Made by a program: the position numbers and the translations under genes. From assembly GCA_017983795.1 (NCBI GenBank), contig JAGOAS010000005.1, forward strand, positions 1 to 64,000: a DNA stretch of 64,000 nucleotides, given 5' to 3'. This DNA comes from Piscinibacter sp. (GTDB taxonomy: Bacteria; Pseudomonadota; Gammaproteobacteria; Burkholderiales; Burkholderiaceae_C). Each line of letters begins with the position of its first letter. Position 1 is the first letter of the stretch. The notes beneath the pieces were generated by a model. The model did no database searches, was not told where the DNA came from, and saw only the letters and a program-made list of their open reading frames with translations. Shown piece after piece: positions 12,697-20,423 of this stretch.

Positions 12697-14070
12697 ATGG
12701 CCTCCACCCTCACCGACCGCCTGAGTCGCGTCGTCAAGACGATGCGCGGGCAGGCGCGCATCACCGAGAGCAACGTGCAGGAGATGCTGCGCGAGGTGCG
12801 CATGGCCCTGCTCGAAGCCGACGTGGCGCTACCGGTGGTGCGCGACTTCATCGCCCGCGTGAAGGACAAAGCGCTGGGCGCCGAGGTGGTGGGCTCGCTG
12901 ACGCCGGGCCAGGCGCTGGTGGGCATCGTCAACCGCGAGCTCGCCGCCACCATGGGCGAGGGCGTGGTCGACATCAACCTCGCCGCGCAGCCGCCGGCGG
13001 TGATCCTGATGGCCGGCCTGCAGGGCGCGGGCAAGACCACCACGACGGCCAAGCTGGCCCGCCATCTCATCGAGAGACGCAAGAAGAAGGTGCTGACGGT
13101 CTCGGCCGACGTCTACCGCCCGGCCGCCATCGAGCAGCTCAAGACGGTGACCAAGCAGGCCGGCGCCGAATGGTTCCCGTCGACGGCGAGCGACAAGCCG
13201 CTGGACATCGCGCGCGCCGCGCTCGACCACGCGAAGCGCCACTATTTCGACGTGCTGCTGGTCGACACCGCCGGCCGGCTGGCCATCGACGAAGCGCTGA
13301 TGAAGGAGATCGCCGAGCTGCACGCGGCGCTGAACCCGGTCGAGACGCTGTTCGTGGTCGACGCGATGCAGGGCCAGGACGCGATCAACACCGCGAAGGC
13401 CTTCAAGGAAGCGCTGCCGCTGACCGGCATCGTGCTGACCAAGATGGACGGCGACTCGCGCGGGGGTGCGGCGCTGTCGGTTCGCCAGGTGACCGGCGCG
13501 CCGATCAAGTTCGCCGGCACCAGCGAGAAGATCGACGGGCTGGAGGTGTTCGACGCGCAGCGCCACGCCGGCCGCATCCTCGGCATGGGCGACATCGTCG
13601 CGCTGGTCGAGGAGGTGCAGAAGGGCGTCGACGTCGCGGCGGCGCAGAAGCTGGCTGAGAAGGTCAAGTCGGGCGACGCCTTTGACCTCAACGACTTCCT
13701 GATGCAAATCTCGCAGATGAAGAAGATGGGCGGGCTGTCGGGGCTGGTCGACAAGCTGCCCACGCAGCTGACCGGCGGCAAGACGCCCCAGCTCGGCCAG
13801 GCCGACATGGACCGCGCCGAGCGCGACGTGCGCCGCATGGAAGGCATCATCTGCTCGATGACGGCACTCGAGCGCCGCAAGCCCGAGCTGATCAAGGCCA
13901 CGCGCAAGCGCCGCATCGCCGCCGGCGCCGGCGTGCAGGTGCAGGAGGTCAACCGCCTGCTCAACCAGTTCGAGCAGATGCAGGGGATGATGAAGAAGAT
14001 GAAGGGCGGCGGCCTGATGAAGATGATGAAGCGCATGGGCGGCATGAAGCTTCCCGGCGGGCCGCGCTGA
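12697..14070 (+). CDS. ffh: Signal recognition particle GTPase Ffh
   Basis: The protein part of the bacterial SRP, which with 4.5S RNA takes inner-membrane proteins co-translationally to FtsY. The 457 residues comprise the helical N domain, the G domain with P-loop GLQGAGKTTT, DTAGRL and TKMDGDSRGGAAL motifs, and a methionine-rich M domain at the C-terminus (MQGMMKKMKGGGLMKMMKRMGG), which binds signal peptides and RNA. The ATG at 12697, giving MASTLTDRLSRVVKTMRGQ, fits the family start; the reading frame extends further upstream but without homology. ftsY lies 800 bases downstream in the opposite orientation. Confidence 0.97.
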   Translation: MASTLTDRLSRVVKTMRGQARITESNVQEMLREVRMALLEADVALPVVRDFIARVKDKALGAEVVGSLTPGQALVGIVNRELAATMGEGVVDINLAAQPPAVILMAGLQGAGKTTTTAKLARHLIERRKKKVLTVSADVYRPAAIEQLKTVTKQAGAEWFPSTASDKPLDIARAALDHAKRHYFDVLLVDTAGRLAIDEALMKEIAELHAALNPVETLFVVDAMQGQDAINTAKAFKEALPLTGIVLTKMDGDSRGGAALSVRQVTGAPIKFAGTSEKIDGLEVFDAQRHAGRILGMGDIVALVEEVQKGVDVAAAQKLAEKVKSGDAFDLNDFLMQISQMKKMGGLSGLVDKLPTQLTGGKTPQLGQADMDRAERDVRRMEGIICSMTALERRKPELIKATRKRRIAAGAGVQVQEVNRLLNQFEQMQGMMKKMKGGGLMKMMKRMGGMKLPGGPR

Positions 14071-14116
14071 GCGCTATGCTGCGCGCCTCGATGCACGACC
14101 CTGACGAGAACGATTC

Positions 14117-14845
14117 ATGCCCGCCTGGCTCATCGCGCTGATCGCCGTGGCCGCCGTGGGCCTGGTCGCCTTCGTGTGGCTGCGCGCTCGCGCGCCCTCC
14201 GACCGCGCCAACGGCGAGCGGCGCCTCGACACGGTGGCCGCGTGGTCGCCGACGGCCACGCGCATCCTCACCAGCGCGGAGCGCCAAGCCTTCAGCACGC
14301 TCGAGCGCGCCCTGCCCGGCCACATCATCCTGGCGCAGGTGCCGCTGGCGCGCTTCCTCAAGGTGCCGACGCGCCACTCCTACTCCGAGTGGCTGCGCCG
14401 CCTGGGCACGCAGTGCGCCGACCTGGTGGTGTGCGACATGGCCTCCGAGGTGCTGGCGGTGGTCAACGTGCAGCCGCCGGCCGGCGCCGAGAGTGAACGG
14501 GCGCGCAAGCGGCTCAACCGCATGGGCCGCGTGCTGAAGGCGGCCGGCATCCCGATGCATGTCTGGACCGACACCGCCTTGCCCTCGGTGGAAGCGGCGC
14601 GCGAGATGATCCTGCCCAAGCCGGCCGCCGCGCCGGCGGCGGCGGCGGCGCCGTCTCCGGTGGCCGATACGCGCGTGCGGCCGTCGCGACCGACGCCTTT
14701 CGACGAACTCGACCGCGACGAATCGCTCGACGAGCGCATCGAGATGCGCGAGCCGCCGCCCTCGACCTGGTTCGACGAGTTCAACTCCGGGCCGACACCG
14801 CTCGCCCCGGGCGAGAACCGCGGCGGCGACAAGCGCGGGGCCTGA
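14117..14845 (+). CDS. Membrane-anchored DUF2726 protein
   Basis: A 242-residue protein with one N-terminal membrane helix (residues 2-24) and a DUF2726-type domain from about residue 45 to 165. That domain starts LTSAERQAFSTLERALPG and includes DLVVCDMASEVLAVV. DUF2726 is restriction-endonuclease-like in fold; the acidic and hydrophobic core is seen here but I cannot confirm catalytic residues. An Ala-rich linker and an acidic, disordered C-terminus (residues 170-242) follow. It lies 46 bases after ffh and converges on ftsY. Function unknown. Confidence 0.7.
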   Translation: MPAWLIALIAVAAVGLVAFVWLRARAPSDRANGERRLDTVAAWSPTATRILTSAERQAFSTLERALPGHIILAQVPLARFLKVPTRHSYSEWLRRLGTQCADLVVCDMASEVLAVVNVQPPAGAESERARKRLNRMGRVLKAAGIPMHVWTDTALPSVEAAREMILPKPAAAPAAAAAPSPVADTRVRPSRPTPFDELDRDESLDERIEMREPPPSTWFDEFNSGPTPLAPGENRGGDKRGA

Positions 14846-14854
14846 ACCGCGGCC

Positions 14855-15871
14855 TCAGCCGAGCAGCGCCTGCGCGAACTCGCGCGCATCGAAGGTCTGC
14901 AGGTCTTCCAGCTTCTCGCCCACGCCGATGAAGTAGACCGGCAGCGCCTTGCCGCGGCCACGCCCCCACAGCGCCAGCGCCGCGAGCACGCCGCCCTTGG
15001 CCGTGCCGTCGAGCTTGGTGATGATCACGCCGCTGAGCTGCAGCGCCGCGTCGAAGGCCTGCACCTGCGACAAGGCGTTCTGGCCGGTGTTGCCGTCGAC
15101 CACCAGCAGCACCTCGTGCGGCGCGCCCTCCTGCGCCTTGCCGATGGTGCGGCGGATCTTCTTCAGCTCTTCCATCAGATGCGCCTGCGTGGTCAGCCGC
15201 CCTGCGGTATCGGCGATCACCACGTCGCAACCGCGCGCCTTGCCGGCAACGACGGCGTCGAAGGTCACCGCAGCCGGGTCGCCGCCTTCCTGGCTGACGA
15301 TCTCGACGCGGTTGCGGTCCGCCCACACCAGCAGCTGCTCGCGCGCCGCGGCACGGAAGGTGTCGGCCGCGGCCAGCAGCACCTTCTGCCCGGCGTCGGC
15401 GAGATGGCGCGTCAGCTTGCCGATGCTGGTGGTCTTGCCCGCGCCGTTGACGCCGACCACCATGATCACCGTCGGCACCGCCTCGCCGACACGCAGCGGC
15501 TGCTGCAGCGGCGCGAGCAACTCGGCAACCGCGTCCGCCAGCAGCGCCTTCACGGCCATCGGCTCGGTGGCCTTGCTCTCCTTGACGCGCCGCTTCAGAT
15601 CCTCGAGCAGGAACTGCGTGGCCTGCACGCCGGCATCGGCCATCAGCAGCGCCGACTCCAGCTCTTCGTAGAGCGCGTCGTCGATGCGCGTGCCGGTGAA
15701 CACCTGGGCGATGCCGCTCCCGGTGCGGCGCAGGCCCTGGCGCAGCTTGTCGAGCCAGCCGCGCCGCTCGGCGGGTTCGGTGGGTTCGGCGTGCGGATCC
15801 TGCGCGGGGGCAGCGGCAGTCTCGGTCGCAACGGGCGCGGGCGCGACCTTTTTCTTGAAGAAGCTGAACAT
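14855..15871 (-). CDS. ftsY: Signal recognition particle receptor FtsY
   Basis: Membrane-associated GTPase that receives the Ffh-ribosome complex and passes it to SecYEG. The 338 residues start with MFSFFKKKVAPAP and an acidic, proline-rich A region of about 40 residues. The N domain follows, then the G domain with GVNGAGKTTSIGKL, AADTFRAAAREQL, DTAGRLTTQ and TKLDGTAKGG. The end, FDAREFAQALLG, is typical. The A domain is short compared with E. coli. It is transcribed toward the DUF2726 gene, with nine bases between the two stops. Confidence 0.96.
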   Translation of the reverse strand: MFSFFKKKVAPAPVATETAAAPAQDPHAEPTEPAERRGWLDKLRQGLRRTGSGIAQVFTGTRIDDALYEELESALLMADAGVQATQFLLEDLKRRVKESKATEPMAVKALLADAVAELLAPLQQPLRVGEAVPTVIMVVGVNGAGKTTSIGKLTRHLADAGQKVLLAAADTFRAAAREQLLVWADRNRVEIVSQEGGDPAAVTFDAVVAGKARGCDVVIADTAGRLTTQAHLMEELKKIRRTIGKAQEGAPHEVLLVVDGNTGQNALSQVQAFDAALQLSGVIITKLDGTAKGGVLAALALWGRGRGKALPVYFIGVGEKLEDLQTFDAREFAQALLG

Positions 15872-15918
15872 CGGGAGTGCCGGAGCCGGTGCCGCGCAGG
15901 CGAGAATCGGAGCCGCGT

Positions 15919-15924
15919 TATACT
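15919..15924 (+). promoter_or_regulatory. -10 box of tRNA-Met
   Basis: TATACT, followed by the GC-rich stretch GACGGGCT before the tRNA 5' end at 15935. This discriminator is typical of stringently controlled stable-RNA promoters. No good -35 is visible. Confidence 0.55.
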
Positions 15925-15934
15925 GACGGGCTCA

Positions 15935-16011
<77 letters not shown>

Positions 16012-16063
16012 GAATCCTGTCGAAGCAAGCCGGTTCCGGCTTGCGGCTTCGCCCCCCGCCCCC

Positions 16064-16660
16064 TCAGCCGACTATGCTCAGGCTCAGCGCGACCTGGCGA
16101 CCGGGGAAGCCGGCGACGCGGATCAGCGTGTCGTAGGTCTGGCCGGGCACGAAGCGCTCGTCGATGGCGATGCGCCCTTGCACGGTGCTGAGTTCGTGGG
16201 CCGGCACCACGGCGGCGGCGGGCTCGCAGACCAGGCTGTCCTGCCCCACGCTGCTGCCGCTGCGGCTCGTCCAGTCCTGCAGCTCGATGGCGGCGCTGAC
16301 CGGCTGCGGATTCGGGTTGTCGATCTGGAACTGGAAGACCAGCGTCTCGCCGACGCGGCCCGACAGCGCCGTGGCCTGCGCCGCGGTATCCGTCGCGGCG
16401 GGGCGCGCCGCGACCGCGCTCTCGGCCAGCGACACCACCGCGCCCAGGTACTGCGTGCTGCTCTGCGAGAGCTGCGCCAGGTAGTCCAGCTGCAGCTTGA
16501 CCAGCTCGCCGAGCAGCGCACGCGCGTCCTTGCCGCTCAGTCGCTGCGGGTCGCGCGCCGCCTGCGCCGCCTCCTTCAGCACGCCGCCGGCACGCGCGAC
16601 GATCTGCGCATTGGCCCGCATGCTGCGGTCGAACAGTTGCTTCAGCTCGTCGGCCAGCAT
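16064..16660 (-). CDS. Protein with helical N-terminus and Ig-like C-terminal domain, unknown
   Basis: A 198-residue protein I do not recognise, last gene of the ten-gene isoprenoid-associated cluster. Residues 1-80 are helical and coiled-coil-like (MLADELKQLFDRSMRAN, then LLGELVKLQLDYLAQLSQ). Residues about 100-198 look like a beta-sandwich of Ig type: GETLVFQFQIDNPNPQPVS, then LSTVQGRIAIDERFVPGQTY and a final strand VALSLSIVG. There is no signal peptide. It starts 23 bases after the preceding gene. The same beta-sandwich style recurs in three other cluster proteins, so I infer a structural role rather than an enzymatic one. Confidence 0.6.
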   Translation of the reverse strand: MLADELKQLFDRSMRANAQIVARAGGVLKEAAQAARDPQRLSGKDARALLGELVKLQLDYLAQLSQSSTQYLGAVVSLAESAVAARPAATDTAAQATALSGRVGETLVFQFQIDNPNPQPVSAAIELQDWTSRSGSSVGQDSLVCEPAAAVVPAHELSTVQGRIAIDERFVPGQTYDTLIRVAGFPGRQVALSLSIVG

Positions 16661-16683
16661 CGCCCGCGCTCCTTCTCGTCAGC

Positions 16684-17343
16684 CTAGCCGCGCACTTTCG
16701 GATTGTTGCCCGCCGCGTCGTTGGTGGCACAGGGTTCGGTGCATTGCCAGTGGCGGTACCACTTCAGCTCGCTGATGTGCTGCGGCGCGTCGCCCTGGCA
16801 CAGATCGAGACGGGCGCGCTCCGGCGCGGCCAGCCGCAGGCGCAGCCGCACGCATTGTTCGTAGGCGCCGCGGATCAGCAGCTCACCCGTGTACGTCTCG
16901 CCCTGCTTGAAGGCCTCGCTGGGCATCACCTCCACCCGCACCGCGACCGACTGCCCCGGCGCGAGCGCGGCGCTGGCCGGCGCGACCTCCACCTTCGCCG
17001 GCCCCAGGTTGCCGGCGGCGAAGCTGAAGTCGCGCGCCTGCTGGCCGCTGTTCTTCACGTTGATCACCGCATGCTGCGTTTCGCCGGCGCAGGCCTCCCA
17101 GTCGATCTCGGCGACGCAATGCGGCGGGCACTCCTGCGTGGGCACGCCGCAGCAATCGTTGGCGCCGGCGAGCTGGCCGAGCGCCGAGGGCAGCAGCTCG
17201 CCGGCCAGCCGCACGCCGCGGCGCAGCAGGCCGACATATTGCGAGGTGACGCCGTCGACGAGATCGGGCAACTCGCCGAGCAGGCCGTCGAGGCCGCGCT
17301 GCATGGTGCTGCCGGTGAGGTGACGCACAGTGGCTTGGCTCAT
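16684..17343 (-). CDS. Cys-rich protein with Ig-like domain, unknown
   Basis: A 219-residue protein I do not recognise. The N-terminal 60 residues are helical (LDGLLGELPDLVDGV). A cysteine cluster follows: CC at 64-65, C72, C76 and C85, in a CCG...ECPPHC arrangement that could bind metal or form a small knot. Residues about 88-180 form an Ig-like beta-sandwich (HAVINVKNSGQQARDFSF, SVAVRVEVMP, TYTGELLIRG). The C-terminal WYRHWQCTEPC segment adds two more cysteines. There is no signal peptide, so reducing cytoplasm would favour metal binding over disulfides. The ATG at 17343 has AAAGGA upstream and follows the previous gene by 13 bases. Confidence 0.6.
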   Translation of the reverse strand: MSQATVRHLTGSTMQRGLDGLLGELPDLVDGVTSQYVGLLRRGVRLAGELLPSALGQLAGANDCCGVPTQECPPHCVAEIDWEACAGETQHAVINVKNSGQQARDFSFAAGNLGPAKVEVAPASAALAPGQSVAVRVEVMPSEAFKQGETYTGELLIRGAYEQCVRLRLRLAAPERARLDLCQGDAPQHISELKWYRHWQCTEPCATNDAAGNNPKVRG

Positions 17344-17356
17344 CGCAAAAGTCCTT

Positions 17357-18136
17357 TCAGGTCTTGCGCCGCGCGCGCGGCGCGGGCTTGTCGGGTTCGT
17401 CGCCGTTGACCGGGGTGTCGACTTCGATCTCCACCGCGCATTGCGCGCGGCCCACCGAGAAACTGCCCAGGTAGACGCGATGCCGCGCCAGCGTTTCGGG
17501 CAGCTCGAAGGCGATCTCGGTCTCGAGCGCCTCGCCCGGCGCCAGCGCGCGGCCGGCGCCCGTGCCGAAGCGCACCTTGGGCGCAGCGACCTCGCTGCTG
17601 TGCAGCAGCCTGGCGAAGGCATCGAGCGCGGCCTGGTGCCCGGCGGCGCCGGCCGTGGCCATCGCGACGTGGAACAGCTGCTCGAAGGCCTGGGCCTGGC
17701 CGAGCGCGACCAGCGCCACGCGCGGCACCTGGAACGGCACGTTGCCCAGGTTGGTGACGATCAGCGGCATCGTGATGCGCGCGCCCGGCGCGCCGTGCAG
17801 CGTGAAGCGATCGGGCGTCAGCGCCACCTCGCGGTGTTCGAGCACCTTGATGAGGACTTCGCGCGCCTCGTCGCCCACCATCACCTGGCCGTGCAGTTCG
17901 CCGGGCGGCGTGCGCGGGTCGAGCTGCAGCGTGGCGGGGGTGTGCGCGGTCGCGCCGGCGGCCAGGCGCGCGCCCAGCGAGAGCTGCACGCCATCGGCCG
18001 CGCCGCCCTTCAGGCGCAGCGGCGCGCTCTTGATCTTCAGCTTGTCGGCGCCGGGGTTGGACAGTCGCACCAGCCCCTGCAGCCGCGCGGGCGCGCCGAT
18101 CAGGACGATGCGTTGCGGGCTCGCTGCGGCAGCCAT
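17357..18136 (-). CDS. Protein with two Ig-like domains, unknown
   Basis: A 259-residue protein I do not recognise. Two beta-sandwich-like regions flank a helical insert. The first, residues about 10-100, begins with RIVLIGAPARLQGLVRLSNPG and includes GELHGQVMVGDEAREVLIKV. The insert is around FEQLFHVAMATAGAAGHQAAL. The second, residues about 190-245, includes ETEIAFELPETLARHRVYLGS and ends in AQCAVEIEVDTPV. The C-terminus is basic (PRARRKT). GAGG-rich ribosome site (GAGGGG) supports the ATG at 18136 over an in-frame start 45 bases upstream. Together with its neighbours it forms a series of cytoplasmic beta-rich proteins. Confidence 0.6.
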   Translation of the reverse strand: MAAAASPQRIVLIGAPARLQGLVRLSNPGADKLKIKSAPLRLKGGAADGVQLSLGARLAAGATAHTPATLQLDPRTPPGELHGQVMVGDEAREVLIKVLEHREVALTPDRFTLHGAPGARITMPLIVTNLGNVPFQVPRVALVALGQAQAFEQLFHVAMATAGAAGHQAALDAFARLLHSSEVAAPKVRFGTGAGRALAPGEALETEIAFELPETLARHRVYLGSFSVGRAQCAVEIEVDTPVNGDEPDKPAPRARRKT

Positions 18137-18146
18137 GCGAAGCCCC

Positions 18147-18512
18147 TCAGGCGCAGCCGGCCTCGGCGCGGCGCGGGACATAGGGCTCGATGATCACCAT
18201 GTTCTCTCCGCACAGCGAGAGGTCGAGCAGCTTGAGGCCGAACAGCTTGAGGCACACATGGGTATTCATCGGCATCGAGACGCGCGTCGGTTTGATGCCG
18301 ATGTCGGCGTCGAGCTTGATGGTCGGCAGTTCCTTCACCGCCATCTCGAGCTTGATGGTCGGCAGCTGGGTGACCGCGATATTCAGCGCCGGCAGCTCCT
18401 TGATCGCCATGTTGACCTGCGGCATCTCCTTGATGTGGATGTTGTCCAGATCCATGTCGGCGCCGCCGTGCAGCGTGATGTCGTAGGCACTGGGAATCGT
18501 CACACCACCCAT
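18147..18512 (-). CDS. Small KELP-repeat protein, unknown
   Basis: A 121-residue protein unlike any family I know. Residues 26-70 hold four near-copies of a 10-12-residue unit, x-K-E-L-P-x-hydrophobic-K/N-hydrophobic: KEMPQVNMA (28), KELPALNIA (38), TQLPTIKLEMA (48), KELPTIKLDAD (60). Alternating hydrophobic residues with a Pro at the turn suggest a small beta-solenoid or stacked beta-hairpins. The C-terminal part (residues 75-121) has short hydrophobic strands (VCLKLFGLKLLDLSLCG) and conserved-looking YVP. GGAGACG lies upstream of the ATG. It starts 17 bases after the ispH-like gene. A repeated assembly or lipid-surface role is speculation. Confidence 0.65.
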   Translation of the reverse strand: MGGVTIPSAYDITLHGGADMDLDNIHIKEMPQVNMAIKELPALNIAVTQLPTIKLEMAVKELPTIKLDADIGIKPTRVSMPMNTHVCLKLFGLKLLDLSLCGENMVIIEPYVPRRAEAGCA

Positions 18513-18529
18513 GAGCGTCTCCGTTGCGA

Positions 18530-19795
18530 CTAATGAAGGACCGCCGCCTCGTGCGGCACGGCCAGCGCATGCAGCGCATCCTCGGAACAACCGGCCAGCT
18601 CGGCCACGCGCAGCACCAGCTCGCCGATGCGTGCGTCGGGCGTCGATGCGCCAGCGGCGATGCCCACGCGCAAGGGCCGCTTGTCGGGCCACCAGTGCAT
18701 CTGGACCACCAGCCGCCCGGCGGCACCGTCCCAGTGGCGCAACAGGGCCGCGCTCTCCAGGCATTGCGCGCCTTCGACGTGGTAGGCCGCCAGGCCCTGG
18801 CCATGCGCCAGCGCCAGCAGGTGGCCGGTATTGGCGCTGTTGTAGCCGCCGATCACCAGCAGCAGGTCGAGCGGCTCACCGATCAGCTCGCGCAAGGCGT
18901 CTTGCCGGTCCTGCGTGGCCGAGCACACGGTATCGGCCAGCCGCAGGCGCGCGGCCGCGCCGGCGGCGCCGTAGCGCGCGACATAGGCCTCCTGCAGCAG
19001 CGCCTGCAGTTCGAGCGTCTCGCGCGCCAGCATGGTGGTCTGGTTGGCGATGCCTATGCGCTCGAGGTCGCGCGCCGCATCGAAGCCGGGCGACATGCAG
19101 CCGGCGAAGTGCGCCGCGAAGGCGGCCGCATCGAGCTCGCCGCGCACGAAGCGCGCCATCTGGCGGGCGTCGTCGAGATCGCGCAGCACCAGCCAGGCGC
19201 CGCGGCTCTCGATGGCCTGCGGCAGGAACGGGTCGGAGTGCTGCGCGCGGCTGACCGTGGCGCGCGTCTCCTGGTGGCGCGGCGCGCCGTGGATGATGGT
19301 GGTGCAGCCCTCGCGCGCGTACTCGCGCACCCGCTTCCAGACCAGCATCACCTCGCCGCAGACGGCATCCACCATCTGCACGCCGCGCCGGCGCAGCGCC
19401 TCGAGCAGCGGCGTCTCGACGCCGAAGGCGGGCAGCAGCACCACGTCGTCGGGGCCCAGATCCTGCACCGTATAGCCATCGGCATAGCGGCCGCCCAGAT
19501 AGCGGTAACCCATCTCGCGCAGGCGCTGGTTGACCGCCGGGTTGTGCACGATCTCATCGGTCAGGAACAGCCGCGCGCCGGGGTAGCGCTGGCGCGTCTC
19601 GAAGGCCAGCTGGATCGCCCGCTCGACGCCATGGCACAGGCCGAAGCTGTGCGGCAGCCGCACGATCAGCGGCCCGAGCTCGAGCGCAAAGTCGTGGGCG
19701 CGGATGTGGTCGACCAGCTGGCTGGCAAACGCACGCTCGATCTGCGGCCGGACGACCTGCTTCAATCCGAACGAGGTGCGGCGGAACGAACCCAT
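18530..19795 (-). CDS. ispH: HMBPP reductase, long cyanobacterial/plant type
   Basis: 4-hydroxy-3-methylbut-2-enyl diphosphate reductase, an iron-sulfur enzyme making IPP and DMAPP in the last step of the MEP pathway. The three cluster cysteines are present: C54 (FGLCHGVERA), C146 (DAVCGEV), C291 (DTVCSATQDRQ). Substrate residues also align: H84 (VHN), H174/E176 (RHQET), T253/T254 (NQTT), NSAN at 319-322 and GAS at 382-384. At 421 residues it is about 100 longer than the usual proteobacterial IspH. It carries PAFG (122-125) and an insert ending GIANQTTM, as in cyanobacterial and plant enzymes. The second cysteine is followed by Gly-Glu where Pro is usual. I expect a second, standard ispH elsewhere in this genome. 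The start at 19795 gives the N-terminus expected for the long type. Confidence 0.88.
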   Translation of the reverse strand: MGSFRRTSFGLKQVVRPQIERAFASQLVDHIRAHDFALELGPLIVRLPHSFGLCHGVERAIQLAFETRQRYPGARLFLTDEIVHNPAVNQRLREMGYRYLGGRYADGYTVQDLGPDDVVLLPAFGVETPLLEALRRRGVQMVDAVCGEVMLVWKRVREYAREGCTTIIHGAPRHQETRATVSRAQHSDPFLPQAIESRGAWLVLRDLDDARQMARFVRGELDAAAFAAHFAGCMSPGFDAARDLERIGIANQTTMLARETLELQALLQEAYVARYGAAGAAARLRLADTVCSATQDRQDALRELIGEPLDLLLVIGGYNSANTGHLLALAHGQGLAAYHVEGAQCLESAALLRHWDGAAGRLVVQMHWWPDKRPLRVGIAAGASTPDARIGELVLRVAELAGCSEDALHALAVPHEAAVLH

Positions 19796-19859
19796 CTCAC
19801 TCCAGCCTTGCCGCCCCTGGAAGGGCGAAGAATCATTCTTGGTGACTTCTCCGGCCACG

Positions 19860-20423
19860 TCAAGAAAGCCGGCCCGGTTCGTCGTCTTCGAACAGGGGGC
19901 TGCGCGCCTGGCGCACGCGCAGCGGCACCGCATCGCACAGCGCGCCGTGGCGTGCCGCCTGCTCGTCCAGCGGCAGGCAGCGCGGGCGCTGGCCAGGCCA
20001 GTGCGCGTCGAATTCGGCCCACAGCGCGCGCAGCCCGGGCTCGCGGCTGGCGAGCGCGAGCACGCGCTGCACGAGTTCGTGGAAGGCGAGCAGGTCGGCC
20101 AGCGGCGCGCGCAGGTCGAGCCGCCCATCGGCGATCACCGCGTCGAGCAGCGCGCGGCCTTCGATCACCTCGCGCAGCGCGTCGCCGCTGGTGCGCACGC
20201 GCACGGCACCCTCGTGCTCGGCCGGCTCGATGCGCACCGCCAGCGGCTCGCCCGCGTCGGCGCGCAAGCGCAGGCGTGCCGCATCCAGCTCGAGCACCGC
20301 CTCGCGGCCCTGCACCACCGCGTGCAACAGGCGCGCGACCTCGCCGCCGCGCGAGCGCAGCAGCGCCACCAGGCGCTCCAGCCAGGCGGCGAGCTGCGCC
20401 TCGGCCGCGCTCGCCGCCCTCAT
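19860..20423 (-). CDS. SCP2-like small protein
   Basis: A 187-residue protein. Residues about 25-120 resemble the sterol carrier protein 2 fold: helix, then strands VLELDAARLRLRAD and LAVRIEPAEHEGAVRVRTSG, followed by helices around ALREVIEGRALLDAVIADGRLDLR. The pattern of an early strand pair plus a DGRLDLRG-like strand is that of lipid-carrying SCP2 domains. This is my reading of the pattern, not a search result. The C-terminus (120-187) is helical with a proline-rich end. The ATG overlaps the stop of the CrtC-like gene (ATGA, 20420-20423), so the two are translationally coupled. A role in carrying the lipid product is inferred. Confidence 0.5.
   Translation of the reverse strand: MRAASAAEAQLAAWLERLVALLRSRGGEVARLLHAVVQGREAVLELDAARLRLRADAGEPLAVRIEPAEHEGAVRVRTSGDALREVIEGRALLDAVIADGRLDLRAPLADLLAFHELVQRVLALASREPGLRALWAEFDAHWPGQRPRCLPLDEQAARHGALCDAVPLRVRQARSPLFEDDEPGRLS

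Noticed and set aside
18530..19795. Inactivated IspH because His74 (E. coli numbering) is Phe
   Set aside because: Cyanobacterial and plant IspH also have PAFG here, so it is a trait of the type and not a lesion.
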